Position numbers and translations under genes: made by a program | Shown: positions 8,420 through 16,449 of the stretch, one piece after another | How positions within the stretch are numbered: the stretch's first letter is position 1 | Layout: every line of letters begins with the position of its first letter | Notes under the pieces: generated by a model | The model's database searches: none | Told to the model about the DNA's origin: nothing | The model's input: only the letters and a program-made list of their open reading frames with translations | Assembly (NCBI GenBank): GCA_023450745.1 | Contig: JAEXGR010000053.1 | Coordinates: forward strand, 1-34,252 | Reading direction: 5' to 3' | Length of the DNA stretch: 34,252 nt | Source: Synergistota bacterium | GTDB taxonomy: Bacteria; Synergistota; Synergistia; Synergistales; Synergistaceae

Positions 8420-11400
8420 ATGTTAATTCTCCATACGGCATTTGAACAGGATATGCTTTATCTGTGGGGCGAATGCTCCTTTGAAAATAAACGGCTGCGG
8501 AACAGGGAAAAAGAGGGGCGTCTCATGCTGCCATGGGGCGCCAGGCCGCAGCAGCTCCGCGCCGCGCTTAGAGGATGCGGCATCCGCCACGGGCGGAAGG
8601 CGCCGGCGGATGAGCCGCTGGCGGCCTCGCTCCTGCTTCCCACGCGCGGAAGGTTTCCGCTGCCCTCAAGCCCGATACTCGGAGAGGTCCACGATTCCGG
8701 CGACCCGCCGGTCCTTGTCTCCTATGAGGTGGAGGCTCTCGCTCTCAGCTTTGAGGAGTTCACGCAGCTGCTGCGGATAATCCGCGAGAGCGGCGAACGG
8801 CTTTCGTTCCCCGGCCTGCTCTTTGCCGACGATTTAAAATTTATGTGCCGCGCGCTGGAATACGCCGCGGTGCTTGTGCAGCGCGGGACCTATATCCCCG
8901 ATATGGAGCCGCGCGGCGACAGCTTCGTCTCCCAATGGCGGCCGATAATCCTCGCCAAATACCATGACGAATTTTCCTCCTTCGCGGCGGCGATGCCGCC
9001 GGTACTCTGCGCCTTCTCGGCGAACGGCGCGCCCGAAGCGCGCCCGAAGCGCGCCGGGGCGATGCTGCTGCTCGAGTGTATGACCGACATGCTCATCCGC
9101 TCCTCGCAGCTCGGGGGGACGGACCGCGGACGCCGGGTCAACGCCGGCAACCCCCATGAAATATGGCTGCGCTCGCTGATTTGGCAGAAGGCGCCGCTTG
9201 TAAAATGGAATGAGGAGATGGCCTCTCTCTATCCGCAGATTCGCGCCTGGGCCGACTCGCTGAAGGCGGTCACCGCGCAGCCGTGGCGTCTCTTCATGCG
9301 CCTCGAGGAACCGCTCTCCGCGGACGAAAAGAGCTGGACGCTTTCATGGCACCTTCAGTCGACGCAGGACCCGAGCCTGGTAATACCGGCGGAGCGCGTG
9401 TGGAGCCCCACGGAGGCCGAACGCGGCTGGTTCGAGCACACGCAGACGAACCCGCGCCGCTACATGCTGCAAATACTGGGCCATCTCGCGACGCGCGTGC
9501 CCTATATCGCCAGAAGCCTCGAAGTGCCCTATCCCTGCGAGTGCCCGCTTTCGCTGGATAACCTCTTCGACTTTTTACAGAACCACCTGCCCTCGATAAT
9601 AGATCAGGGCATCCAGGTACAATTCCCCTCGTCGTGGGGACAGATATCAGACCGCCCGCGCCTTTCGGTGCGCGCAAACCTCCACGACCAGAACGCCTTC
9701 GCGCCGGGGGGCCGGATGCAGCTCTCCGATATGCTTGACGTGGACTGGTCGGTGGCGCTGGGCGACGACGCCCTCACCGAGGACGAACTTTCGATGCTGA
9801 CCGAGCTCAAGACGCCGCTCGTCAACATTCGCGGCCGCTGGGTCATCCTCTATCGCGACGAGGTAGAAAAGATAACGGCGGCGCTGAAAAAACTTCCCGA
9901 TAAAATAGAACGTAAAGAGGCGCTTCTGTCATCCCTGCGGCAGGAACATCTGGACGCGCCGCTTTCGGAGGTGACGGGCTCGCCGTGGCTCGCCAACGTC
10001 CGCTCGCTGCTTTTCGGCGCGGAACCGCTGGAGGAGATGGCGGCTCCCGCCGGCTTTGCGGGACGGCTGCGACCCTATCAGGCCAAGGGGCTCGCCTGGC
10101 TCGCGCGGCTCGTGCGGCTCGGCATGGGGGCCTGCCTCGCCGACGACATGGGACTGGGCAAGACCGTCCAGACGCTCGCCCTGATTAAAAATCTGCGGCT
10201 GCTCGGGGAGAACCGTCCCGTGCTGCTCATCTGCCCCACCTCCGTGATGGAGAACTGGCGGCGCGAGACGGAACGTTTCGTTCCCGGCATGAAAACTCTC
10301 ATCCACCACGGCCTGAAACGCAATAAAAAGAATATCTTCACCGACGAGGCGCTCGCCGAAACGCTGGTGATCTCGTCATACGCGCTGCTTTACCGCGACA
10401 GCGCCCTCTTTGCCAAAATAGAATGGGCCGGAATAATCCTCGACGAGGCCCAGAACATAAAAAATCCCGACACCTGCCAGTCGCGCGCCGCGCGCGCCGT
10501 TCGCGCCGACTGGCACATCGCGCTCACCGGCACGCCTGTGGAAAACCACGTAGGCGACATGTGGTCGATCATGGAATTTCTCATGCCCGGCCTCATGCCG
10601 AACCGCGCGCGCTTCTCGCGGGAGATCCTGCGCCCCGTCCAGGCGGGAGAAAAAAAGGCGATGGACAGGGTGCGGCGCATGACGGCCCCCTTCATCTTGC
10701 GCCGCCTCAAAACGGACAAAGAGATAATCAGCGACCTTCCCGAAAAGATAGAAAGCCGGGAATTCTGTCCTCTGTCGCGCGAACAGGCGACGCTCTACAG
10801 CGCCGTGACGACGTCGCTTGAACGCGAGCTGGAGGGCGCGGAGGGAATAAAACGCAAGGGGATGGTGCTCGGCGCGATCACGGCGCTGAAACAGATCTGC
10901 GATCATCCGCTGCTCTACCTGAAAGATAAATCAGAGATCGACAACCGTTCGGGAAAACTGGCGCGGCTCGCGGAGATCGCGGAAGAGATGCTCTCCTCGG
11001 GAGACCGCGCGCTTATCTTTACGCAGTACGCCGAGATGGGCGAGCTGCTCAAAAAATTTATCCAGGAGACATTCGGGCGCGAAGTGCTCTTCCTGCACGG
11101 CGGCGTGCCGCGCGAAAAGCGCGACGAGATGGTGCGCCGTTTCCAGGAGGAGGAAGATGGACCGCCCTTTTTCGTCCTCTCCCTCAAAGCCGGGGGCACG
11201 GGGCTGAACCTGACGCGCGCAAACCATGTCGTCATGTTCGATCGCTGGTGGAACCCCGCCGTCGAGCAGCAGGCCGTCGACCGCGCCTACCGCATCGGAC
11301 AGCGGAACAACGTACAGGTGCACTACTTCTGCTGCCGCGGCACGCTGGAAGAAAAAATTGAATCGCTCATCACGGCGAAGCGGGAGCTGGCCGAAATGCT

Positions 11401-11494
11401 CGTCGGCACGGGAGAAAGCTGGCTTTCCGAGCTCAGCGACAGCGACCTGCACGAGCTCTTCTCGCTCGAAAGGGAGGCGGTGGACAGCCTATGA
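8420..11494 (+). CDS. SNF2-family DNA helicase/translocase
   Basis: A 1024-aa SF2 ATPase of the bacterial SNF2 type. The first ~540 residues are a long family-specific N-terminal region (SNF2-associated). The motor follows with DDMGLGKT (575-582, Walker A), DEAQ (675-678, motif II) and LTGTP, and the C-terminal lobe has GGTGLNL and WWNPAVEQQAVDRAYRIGQ (about 925-965, motifs V-VI). These enzymes translocate on double-stranded DNA to remodel protein-DNA complexes. Weak GAGG lies upstream of the ATG. The stop codon overlaps the start of a SWIM zinc-finger gene, the standard two-gene arrangement for this family, implying that the products work together. Confidence 0.92.
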   Translation: MLILHTAFEQDMLYLWGECSFENKRLRNREKEGRLMLPWGARPQQLRAALRGCGIRHGRKAPADEPLAASLLLPTRGRFPLPSSPILGEVHDSGDPPVLVSYEVEALALSFEEFTQLLRIIRESGERLSFPGLLFADDLKFMCRALEYAAVLVQRGTYIPDMEPRGDSFVSQWRPIILAKYHDEFSSFAAAMPPVLCAFSANGAPEARPKRAGAMLLLECMTDMLIRSSQLGGTDRGRRVNAGNPHEIWLRSLIWQKAPLVKWNEEMASLYPQIRAWADSLKAVTAQPWRLFMRLEEPLSADEKSWTLSWHLQSTQDPSLVIPAERVWSPTEAERGWFEHTQTNPRRYMLQILGHLATRVPYIARSLEVPYPCECPLSLDNLFDFLQNHLPSIIDQGIQVQFPSSWGQISDRPRLSVRANLHDQNAFAPGGRMQLSDMLDVDWSVALGDDALTEDELSMLTELKTPLVNIRGRWVILYRDEVEKITAALKKLPDKIERKEALLSSLRQEHLDAPLSEVTGSPWLANVRSLLFGAEPLEEMAAPAGFAGRLRPYQAKGLAWLARLVRLGMGACLADDMGLGKTVQTLALIKNLRLLGENRPVLLICPTSVMENWRRETERFVPGMKTLIHHGLKRNKKNIFTDEALAETLVISSYALLYRDSALFAKIEWAGIILDEAQNIKNPDTCQSRAARAVRADWHIALTGTPVENHVGDMWSIMEFLMPGLMPNRARFSREILRPVQAGEKKAMDRVRRMTAPFILRRLKTDKEIISDLPEKIESREFCPLSREQATLYSAVTTSLERELEGAEGIKRKGMVLGAITALKQICDHPLLYLKDKSEIDNRSGKLARLAEIAEEMLSSGDRALIFTQYAEMGELLKKFIQETFGREVLFLHGGVPREKRDEMVRRFQEEEDGPPFFVLSLKAGGTGLNLTRANHVVMFDRWWNPAVEQQAVDRAYRIGQRNNVQVHYFCCRGTLEEKIESLITAKRELAEMLVGTGESWLSELSDSDLHELFSLEREAVDSL

Positions 11495-12453
11495 TGTCCT
11501 CATTTGAACGCGAAGAAAAATTCTTTAAATATAAAAAGCCCCGCGAGACAAAATGCGGGATCAAATCACGCACCGCGCGCGGCCATGCCTATGGCGCAAA
11601 CTGGTGGTCGCGCCGCTGGGTCGAGATAATGGAACACTGCATCGATTCCGGGCGTCTCGCGCGCGGCAAAAGCTACGCCCGCAAGGGACAGGTCGTCAAC
11701 ATCCAGATAGAGTCCGGGCTGGTGACGGCCTTCGTGCAGGGGTCGCGCAAAACGCCTTACCAGATACGCTTCGGCTTCGAGACCCTCTCGCCGGAGGCGC
11801 GCGAGCTGATCCTCTTCCGCTTCCGCGAAAACGCCGCCTTTGCCGCGAAACTGCTTGCGGGGGAGATGCCCGAGGAGATCGAGACGATATTCAAAGAGGC
11901 GGGGACGCCGCTCTTTCCGACGAGAGAGGCGCTGCGCCGCTTCAAATGCACCTGCCCCGACGACGCCTCGCCCTGCAAACACATCATCGCGGTGCTCCTG
12001 ATACTCGGAGAGGAGCTTGAAGACGACCCCTTTCTGCTGCTCAAGCTGCGCGGCCTCGACAAAGAATCGCTGATAAACCTGCTGACCCTCGAGAGCGCGC
12101 AGGACGAGGAGCTGACGGGAGAGACCGGCGCGGATTACGAATGGGAGCCGGCCGGAGAGCTTTCCGGCGGGGCAGAAGCGCCGGATGAAAAAAATTCCGC
12201 GATGCGCGAAGAGGAGCCGCCCGCGGACGAAAACTGGTTCCGCGGCGGAGAGTTCGCCTTTGAACGCGGCGAGCCGGAGAGCCAGCGCCGCGCCGCCGCC
12301 CTCGACGTGATGAACGACTTTCCCTTCTGGCGCGGCGAACACCCCTTTCGCCAGACCCTGGCTCCCTTCTACGAACACGCCGCGATATTGGCGGGGGAGA
12401 TCTTGACGGGAGAAAAGAAAAAACCGGTGGGCCGGCCAAGGAAGCTGATATAG
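11491..12453 (+). CDS. SWIM zinc-finger protein paired with SNF2 helicase
   Basis: A 320-aa protein with an N-terminal region seen in SNF2-partner proteins (ANWWSRRWVEIME near residue 36). It has a SWIM zinc finger of the CxC-x6-CxH type at residues 153-164 (CTC...CKH), followed by an acidic low-complexity stretch (about 205-255). SWIM domains bind nucleic acid or protein partners. The ATG lies in an ATGATG context overlapping the helicase stop by 4 nt, so the two are translationally coupled. It probably targets or anchors the SNF2 motor on DNA. The KKPVGRPRK tail looks like an AT-hook-type DNA contact. Confidence 0.88.
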   Translation: MMSSFEREEKFFKYKKPRETKCGIKSRTARGHAYGANWWSRRWVEIMEHCIDSGRLARGKSYARKGQVVNIQIESGLVTAFVQGSRKTPYQIRFGFETLSPEARELILFRFRENAAFAAKLLAGEMPEEIETIFKEAGTPLFPTREALRRFKCTCPDDASPCKHIIAVLLILGEELEDDPFLLLKLRGLDKESLINLLTLESAQDEELTGETGADYEWEPAGELSGGAEAPDEKNSAMREEEPPADENWFRGGEFAFERGEPESQRRAAALDVMNDFPFWRGEHPFRQTLAPFYEHAAILAGEILTGEKKKPVGRPRKLI

Positions 12454-12465
12454 CGGTAAGATATT

Positions 12466-12500
12466 AAAAAGACGGGGCCCGCGCCCCGTCTGCCTTCTTT
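12466..12500. terminator. Bidirectional terminator between SWIM gene and small ORF
   Basis: A perfect 8-bp stem GACGGGGC (12471-12478) / GCCCCGTC (12483-12490). On the minus strand it is followed by TTTTT, so it is a good terminator for the 30-codon ORF. On the plus strand it is followed by the weaker TGCCTTCTTT, serving the helicase-SWIM operon. Confidence 0.8.
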
Positions 12501-12540
12501 ATATACCGGTTGTTCTGCGCGAGGCGCGTCTATGAAGACC

Positions 12541-12633
12541 TTAAGCGACGTTCAGAAACCAGCAGCAGCCAAAAACGGCCGTTACCGCGAAGCCGAAAAC
12601 GTCAAGAATAATTGTCGTAGTTCTTTCGGTCAT
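12541..12633 (-). CDS. Orphan 30-aa hydrophobic peptide ORF with strong RBS
   Basis: ATG at 12633 is preceded by AGGAGG 9 nt upstream, one of the strongest ribosome-binding sites in the window. The 30 codons begin MTERTTTIILDVFGFAVTAV and then read FGCCWFLNVA before TAA. Residues 7-27 form one hydrophobic segment long enough to span the membrane. About 50 nt after the stop comes a stem followed by TTTTT, so the ORF and terminator form a compact transcript. No gene on the same strand lies beyond the terminator, so an attenuator leader peptide would be an orphan; a small membrane protein is the simpler reading. Too short for ordinary gene finding, and I recognise no family. Confidence 0.5.
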   Translation of the reverse strand: MTERTTTIILDVFGFAVTAVFGCCWFLNVA

Positions 12634-12789
12634 AATCATCACCCTCCTCATGGTTCGTATCGCTGAGGATATTTTCGCCGAACATGCCGAATCTTTACAT
12701 AGCGCGTCGAAACAGGTTTATGCCAAACGGTTTCGTTTGTTAAGAAAAATGGCGTCTTCGCTTTTGCCGCATTATAATGTTTTATGTTA

Positions 12790-12808
12790 TCATGATTTGC
12801 GATCATGA
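12790..12808. promoter_or_regulatory. Inverted repeat at the start of the Lrp/AsnC gene
   Basis: TCATGAT-TTGCG-ATCATGA is a perfect 7-bp inverted repeat just upstream of the translation start. A TATAAT at about 12773 could be the -10. Lrp/AsnC proteins often repress their own gene, so this is a candidate autoregulatory site. Confidence 0.4.
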
Positions 12809-12822
12809 AGGGAATGATGTCC

Positions 12823-13290
12823 GTGAGCGATAAGAAAACGGAACTCGATGCGACAGATTGGAAAATACTTACCGCGCTGCAGGATGACACCAGAAAAACC
12901 TTTAAAGAGATGGGCGAAGCGGTGGGGTTGACGGCGCCCGCCGTCCGCGAGCGCATACTCCGCATGGAAGAGGCGGGCATCATCGAGGGCTACCGCGTGA
13001 GCGTCGACGCGGCCGCCTTGGGCAGGGTGATGCATGTAATGGTAAGCGTCAAACTTGACATGGAATCAAGCAGCGCAGAGGCCAACGCCTGCTTCGTGAA
13101 ACTGCTGGACGCCTCCGCCGGCGTGATTCGCTACTGGACCATCTACGGAGAACTGGACTTCCTCGTCGAAGCGGCCTTCCCTTCAAAAGACAGCATGGAC
13201 GAATTTCTCAACACCCTCAGACGCTATGGCTTCGTCAAGACGCATTTGATCGTGCGGTCGGTCAAAGAGGAATATAAAGCGCCGCGCTGA
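12823..13290 (+). CDS. Lrp/AsnC-family transcriptional regulator
   Basis: A protein of about 155 aa with an N-terminal winged helix-turn-helix (LDATDWKILTALQDDTRKTF through APAVRERILRMEEAGII). A C-terminal RAM/AsnC ligand-binding domain follows (VMVSVKLDMES, then YWTIYGELDFLVEAAF). These octameric regulators sense amino acids. AAGGGA at 12808-12813 is spaced best for GTG 12823; the upstream ATGs at 12805, 12814 and 12817 are too close to it or lack a site. The gene stands alone, divergent from the orphan 30-codon ORF. A palindrome spans the upstream region. Confidence 0.9.
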   Translation: MSDKKTELDATDWKILTALQDDTRKTFKEMGEAVGLTAPAVRERILRMEEAGIIEGYRVSVDAAALGRVMHVMVSVKLDMESSSAEANACFVKLLDASAGVIRYWTIYGELDFLVEAAFPSKDSMDEFLNTLRRYGFVKTHLIVRSVKEEYKAPR

Positions 13291-13388
13291 TTTTTGAAAG
13301 CGCGTGAAAAAACGGCGCGCCCTTCACGCGGACTGCCTGCCGCTCAGCGGCTTCGCCGCTGCCTTCTGCAAACACGACGCGGAGAAGT

Positions 13389-13574
13389 CTAGATGTTATG
13401 GCAGATTTTTTTCGTCTCCTCAAACTGATAGGCTACGGCCTTGCCGATAACTTTAAACTCGTTAGCGTCCGCGGCATCCTCGGCGGAGACATAGATCGCG
13501 TCGCTATTGCTCCCTGAAAAGAGGTAGAGAGCGCCGCTCTTTGTATGCTGCGGGCGCTTCAGCGTCAGTTTGCC
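13389..13574 (-). pseudogene. C-terminal remnant of an S24-peptidase/LexA-like regulator
   Basis: On the minus strand 61 codons read GKLTLKRPQH..., ALYLFSGSN, DAIYVSAEDA and FKVIGKAVAYQFEE before TAG. This matches the C-terminal half of S24 serine-peptidase folds as in LexA and phage repressors: the lysine-containing strand, the SxN turn, and the VIGKVV strand near the end. A stop codon lies directly upstream and the helix-turn-helix half is missing. GC-rich coding ends abruptly at the AT-rich DNA to the right, so it is probably a truncated prophage-type or SOS-type regulator. Confidence 0.55.
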
Positions 13575-13750
13575 TTATATTTAAAAACTACAATATGGAG
13601 GCGGCCTCGCACAGCATAATAAGCGGTGATGCGACGCTTGAAGCTATAAAACTGTAAAACATGGTATTATATAGGTGGTTCCATTGGAACAAAGGATAAA
13701 TGCTATCTTGTAGTTGCATTGTTATTAACGTAAGAGGAGGGGAATAGTTA
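13575..13750 (+). promoter_or_regulatory. Leader region of the 293-aa gene with an inverted repeat
   Basis: This AT-rich stretch contains a short frame from ATG 13594 (EAASHSIISGDATLEAIKL) that may be another gene remnant. A TATTAT -10-like element lies at about 13663-13668, and the inverted repeat GTTCC-ATT-GGAAC at 13678-13690 is placed like an operator over the transcription start. The strong ribosome-binding site GAGGAGGGG closes it. Confidence 0.35.
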
Positions 13751-14632
13751 ATGAAAGATGATTCTGAGCGTTTAGCGGTTCAATTTATGCACCCAGGCAG
13801 AGAAAAAATCAATCATTCTAACGCTAACGGATGCCTTAATTCACACGGTAGGAAATTTGTTCGCGGCCGCGGCAATTACATTACAGGTGAGGGCAGCGAG
13901 ATTACCCATGAACCGATTATGTTTTGGTGTGAATACGAGTATCCTTTATGCTACAAAGAACTAAGCGGTTGGCCTCCTAGCGGGAATCGTCAATACCCCC
14001 GATACTTGCAGGAGTTAGAAAGGGTGCATTATACACAAGTAAACCACCAGGCCGAAAATACCAGATGTATCAACACCGACCCGTATGTATTTGGCGACTA
14101 CATGCTATATTCAAATTGCAGACAAAGAGCTCATCATTGTTTGCGGAACCTTGCTCCCGGATCGATAATTGTTTTTGGAAGCAGAATCAACTGGCATTTC
14201 TGCTTAGACACGGTTTTTGTCGTTTCCGAAATTCTATGTAAATTCAAAACGAATGAGGGCGGTATGAATGAGCTAGAAACGCTAAAAGGTAACGGAATCA
14301 TATCAGAAAACTTCTGGCAGGCCACAATTGAGCCGTTGTTTGCGGAAAAGAGGCTGCAGAACGAAGAGTATACACTATATAAAAGCGCTACCTATCAGAA
14401 CCCAATCAACAATATGTATAGTTTTTTCCCATGTAAACCACTAGATGATCGAGGATTTCCGCGTCCTATAATAACGGACAGCCACATAAGCGAAAGACTT
14501 GGACAAGGCGTTAGTTTTTTAAACACTATCAAGACTGACAAAAACTATTCCGATTTTTGGGAATCTCTCAGGCAAAAGGTTTTTGGTGATGGTCTATGCG
14601 TTGGTACCATGGCGGAAGAGCCAACAGAATAA
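13751..14632 (+). CDS. Unrecognised 293-aa protein in an AT-rich patch
   Basis: I do not recognise the family with confidence. Visible conserved-looking segments are MHPGREK near residue 13, MFWCEYEYPL near 56, VFGDYMLYSNCRQ (about 112-125) and LAPGSIIVFGS (134-144), followed by the hydrophobic strand CLDTVFVVSEI. The pairing of a 'basic loop then PGSIIVFGS' strand is reminiscent of small nucleic-acid-associated domains (EVE, ASCH or Nmad types), but this is only an impression. It is cytoplasmic, with no signal or membrane segment. A strong GAGGAGGGG precedes the ATG, and a terminator follows the stop. Codon use is AT-rich next to an S24 remnant, so it may be a transferred accessory or defence-linked gene. 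Confidence 0.75.
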   Translation: MKDDSERLAVQFMHPGREKINHSNANGCLNSHGRKFVRGRGNYITGEGSEITHEPIMFWCEYEYPLCYKELSGWPPSGNRQYPRYLQELERVHYTQVNHQAENTRCINTDPYVFGDYMLYSNCRQRAHHCLRNLAPGSIIVFGSRINWHFCLDTVFVVSEILCKFKTNEGGMNELETLKGNGIISENFWQATIEPLFAEKRLQNEEYTLYKSATYQNPINNMYSFFPCKPLDDRGFPRPIITDSHISERLGQGVSFLNTIKTDKNYSDFWESLRQKVFGDGLCVGTMAEEPTE

Positions 14633-14659
14633 GAATAAAAAATCGGTGAGCTGATTTAA

Positions 14660-14703
14660 GCAGAGGTGGGAGGAATGCAGCTCCACCTCTGCTGTTATAT
14701 TTT
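14660..14703. terminator. Terminator between convergent genes
   Basis: A perfect 10-bp stem GCAGAGGTGG (14660-14669) / CCACCTCTGC (14683-14692), followed on the plus strand by TGTTATATTTT. It separates the 293-aa gene from the convergent exported-protein gene. Confidence 0.75.
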
Positions 14704-14706
14704 CCG

Positions 14707-15324
14707 TTACTTTTTCTTCCCCTTAGCCCACTCGGCCTCTAGCTTTTCCAGCTCTTCGATGGTGATCTTTTTGTAGCCTTTGGGCTCGTTGAAGAGGTTG
14801 GGGTCCTGCGGGGCCATTTTTATTTTCTGGTATTCGTAGGAGACGGCGCCGTTTATCGATTCCATTTTGACGGGGATGGGAAAGCCGCTGCGGCGCCATT
14901 CGTAATATTGGTCCTGCGTCTCGCCCTTGTTGTATTTCACCGTCACAAGGAATTTTTTCAGGCGATAGCTGTCCACCATCTCGTAGCCGAGGTCTTTGCG
15001 CGAGAGGTCTCCGCTGTCTTTGGGCGCGTCGGTTTCCTGGACGTCTCCGGGAATGACGCCCAGAAATTCCTCTTCCACATAGACCCTCTTTTTGGGGAAG
15101 ATGAGCCACATCACCTTTTTATCGGCGCGCGTCACCTCTATTTCGTCCATATCCGCCATCTCAAAGCGGGATTTTTCCGCCGTCATGTAGATCTTTCCCT
15201 TGCGCACGGAGTCTCCCTCTTTTTCGACGAACTCGGCGCTGAAGTCGAGCGCCCAAGCCTGCGCCGCAAAGGCGGCGATGAGGAGCGCCGCCGCGGCGAG
15301 AATCGTTGTTTTTTTCAGTTTCAT
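14707..15324 (-). CDS. Exported LolA/DUF4412-like outer-membrane-associated protein
   Basis: A 205-aa protein with a signal peptide (MKLKKTTILAAAALLIAAFA, cleavage likely after AQAWA). The mature part is beta-rich and resembles the LolA/LolB-like barrel of the DUF4412 group: FSAEFVEKEG, KGKIYMTAEKSRFEM, MWLIFPKKRVYVE and YYEWRRSGFPIPVKME form successive strands, then a charged Lys-rich tail. Proteins of this fold carry hydrophobic ligands such as lipoproteins in the periplasm. No lipobox cysteine is seen. It appears monocistronic, facing a shared terminator. Confidence 0.75.
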   Translation of the reverse strand: MKLKKTTILAAAALLIAAFAAQAWALDFSAEFVEKEGDSVRKGKIYMTAEKSRFEMADMDEIEVTRADKKVMWLIFPKKRVYVEEEFLGVIPGDVQETDAPKDSGDLSRKDLGYEMVDSYRLKKFLVTVKYNKGETQDQYYEWRRSGFPIPVKMESINGAVSYEYQKIKMAPQDPNLFNEPKGYKKITIEELEKLEAEWAKGKKK

Positions 15325-15460
15325 GTAGTACCTCGCTTTACTTTTTTACTTCGCCGCGCCTCCCAGGGTGATGACAGCGGCGGTTATTCTGATATTATAT
15401 AGTCATATAGCCGCCTGTGTAATCATGAACCGATAAAATTTTTGAGATGCCGGTGATATC

Positions 15461-16339
15461 TTGCTTTATGGGATTTTTTTGAGCGTCGTTACCTGTTTTT
15501 GCTGGGGCAGCACGGCCTTCCTGCTGCGGGGGATAAGGGGGCTGGACGCGGCGGAGATGTCTTTGATGCGCGCTTGCGGCGGTCTGTTTTGCGCCGTGGG
15601 GCTGGTTTCTTTCGTACATGGGGCGAATGTGGAACTGCTGGGGGCCTCGGAGGCGCTGATTTTTGTCGCCCTCGTGCTCTGCAACAACGTCATTGGCGAC
15701 GTCTTTCTCTTTTTCGCGCTGCACCGCCTCGGCGTCGCGCGCGGCTCGGCGATCGCGAGCTCTTATCCGATCATGGTGGCGGCAGCCTCGTATGTTTTTT
15801 TCGATTCGCCGCTGACGCCCGCGATCGTGGCCGGCACCCTCTTCGTCGTCGCCGGCGTCGCCCTGCTCTGCCGCTCGGACAAGGATGAAGCGAAGCTCTC
15901 CGCTTCGGGGCTGGCCTATGCCTTTTTTGCGAGCCTCTTCTGGGCCGCCGGGCTGATTTTTAATAAAGAGCTGCTGGTGGAGGGGCTTTCTCCCGCGACG
16001 ATCGTGCTGGGGCGCGGCGTCACCTTTTTTTCGCTGGCCTTTTTCATCTGGTTTTTCCGCGCCCTGACGGTCAAGAGGGATGTCAACGCTTGGCGGTCTT
16101 TTCTGAAACGCGATTCGCTTTACGGCTTGCTCGCGGGGTGTTGCTCGCTGGGCTTCGGCGCCTGGTTTTATTCAAGCGCCCTGGAGTATGTCTCTCCCGC
16201 CGTCGCCACGCCGATCGGGGCCTCAAACCCGATAATCGCCTCGATACTCTCGCTGCTCGTCTATAAGGAACGGATACGCCCCGCGCAGTGGGCGGGCATC
16301 GTGCTGGCGGTGGGCGGCTCAATACTGGTGACTTTGTAA
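15461..16339 (+). CDS. EamA/DMT-superfamily transporter
   Basis: A 292-aa integral membrane protein with the ten-helix, two-repeat layout of the drug/metabolite transporter superfamily. Repeat one begins at GIFLSVVTCFCWGSTAFLLR. Repeat two begins near SASGLAYAFFASLFWAAGLIF, each with the EamA pattern of W-G or W-A followed by a conserved helix. The C-terminus (VGGSILVTL) ends with the last helix. The start is TTG 15461, with weak GGTGA upstream; no ATG in this frame fits. Substrates in this family are metabolites, nucleotide sugars or amino acids and cannot be inferred. A strong terminator follows. Confidence 0.85.
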   Translation: MLYGIFLSVVTCFCWGSTAFLLRGIRGLDAAEMSLMRACGGLFCAVGLVSFVHGANVELLGASEALIFVALVLCNNVIGDVFLFFALHRLGVARGSAIASSYPIMVAAASYVFFDSPLTPAIVAGTLFVVAGVALLCRSDKDEAKLSASGLAYAFFASLFWAAGLIFNKELLVEGLSPATIVLGRGVTFFSLAFFIWFFRALTVKRDVNAWRSFLKRDSLYGLLAGCCSLGFGAWFYSSALEYVSPAVATPIGASNPIIASILSLLVYKERIRPAQWAGIVLAVGGSILVTL

Positions 16340-16375
16340 CGCCGCCGGCGCGCGCCTGGCCCGGGAAAGGACGAA

Positions 16376-16419
16376 GCGCGCCCTCTTGTCTGTTTTCAAG
16401 AGGGCGCGCGCGTTTTTTT
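16376..16419 (+). terminator. Intrinsic terminator of the EamA gene
   Basis: A perfect 13-bp stem GCGCGCCCTCTTG (16376-16388) / CAAGAGGGCGCGC (16397-16409) is followed by GCGTTTTTTT. It lies between the transporter gene and the convergent metQ. Confidence 0.93.
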
Positions 16420-16449
16420 GCCGGAAGATATTATTTATTGCCGGGGGCG

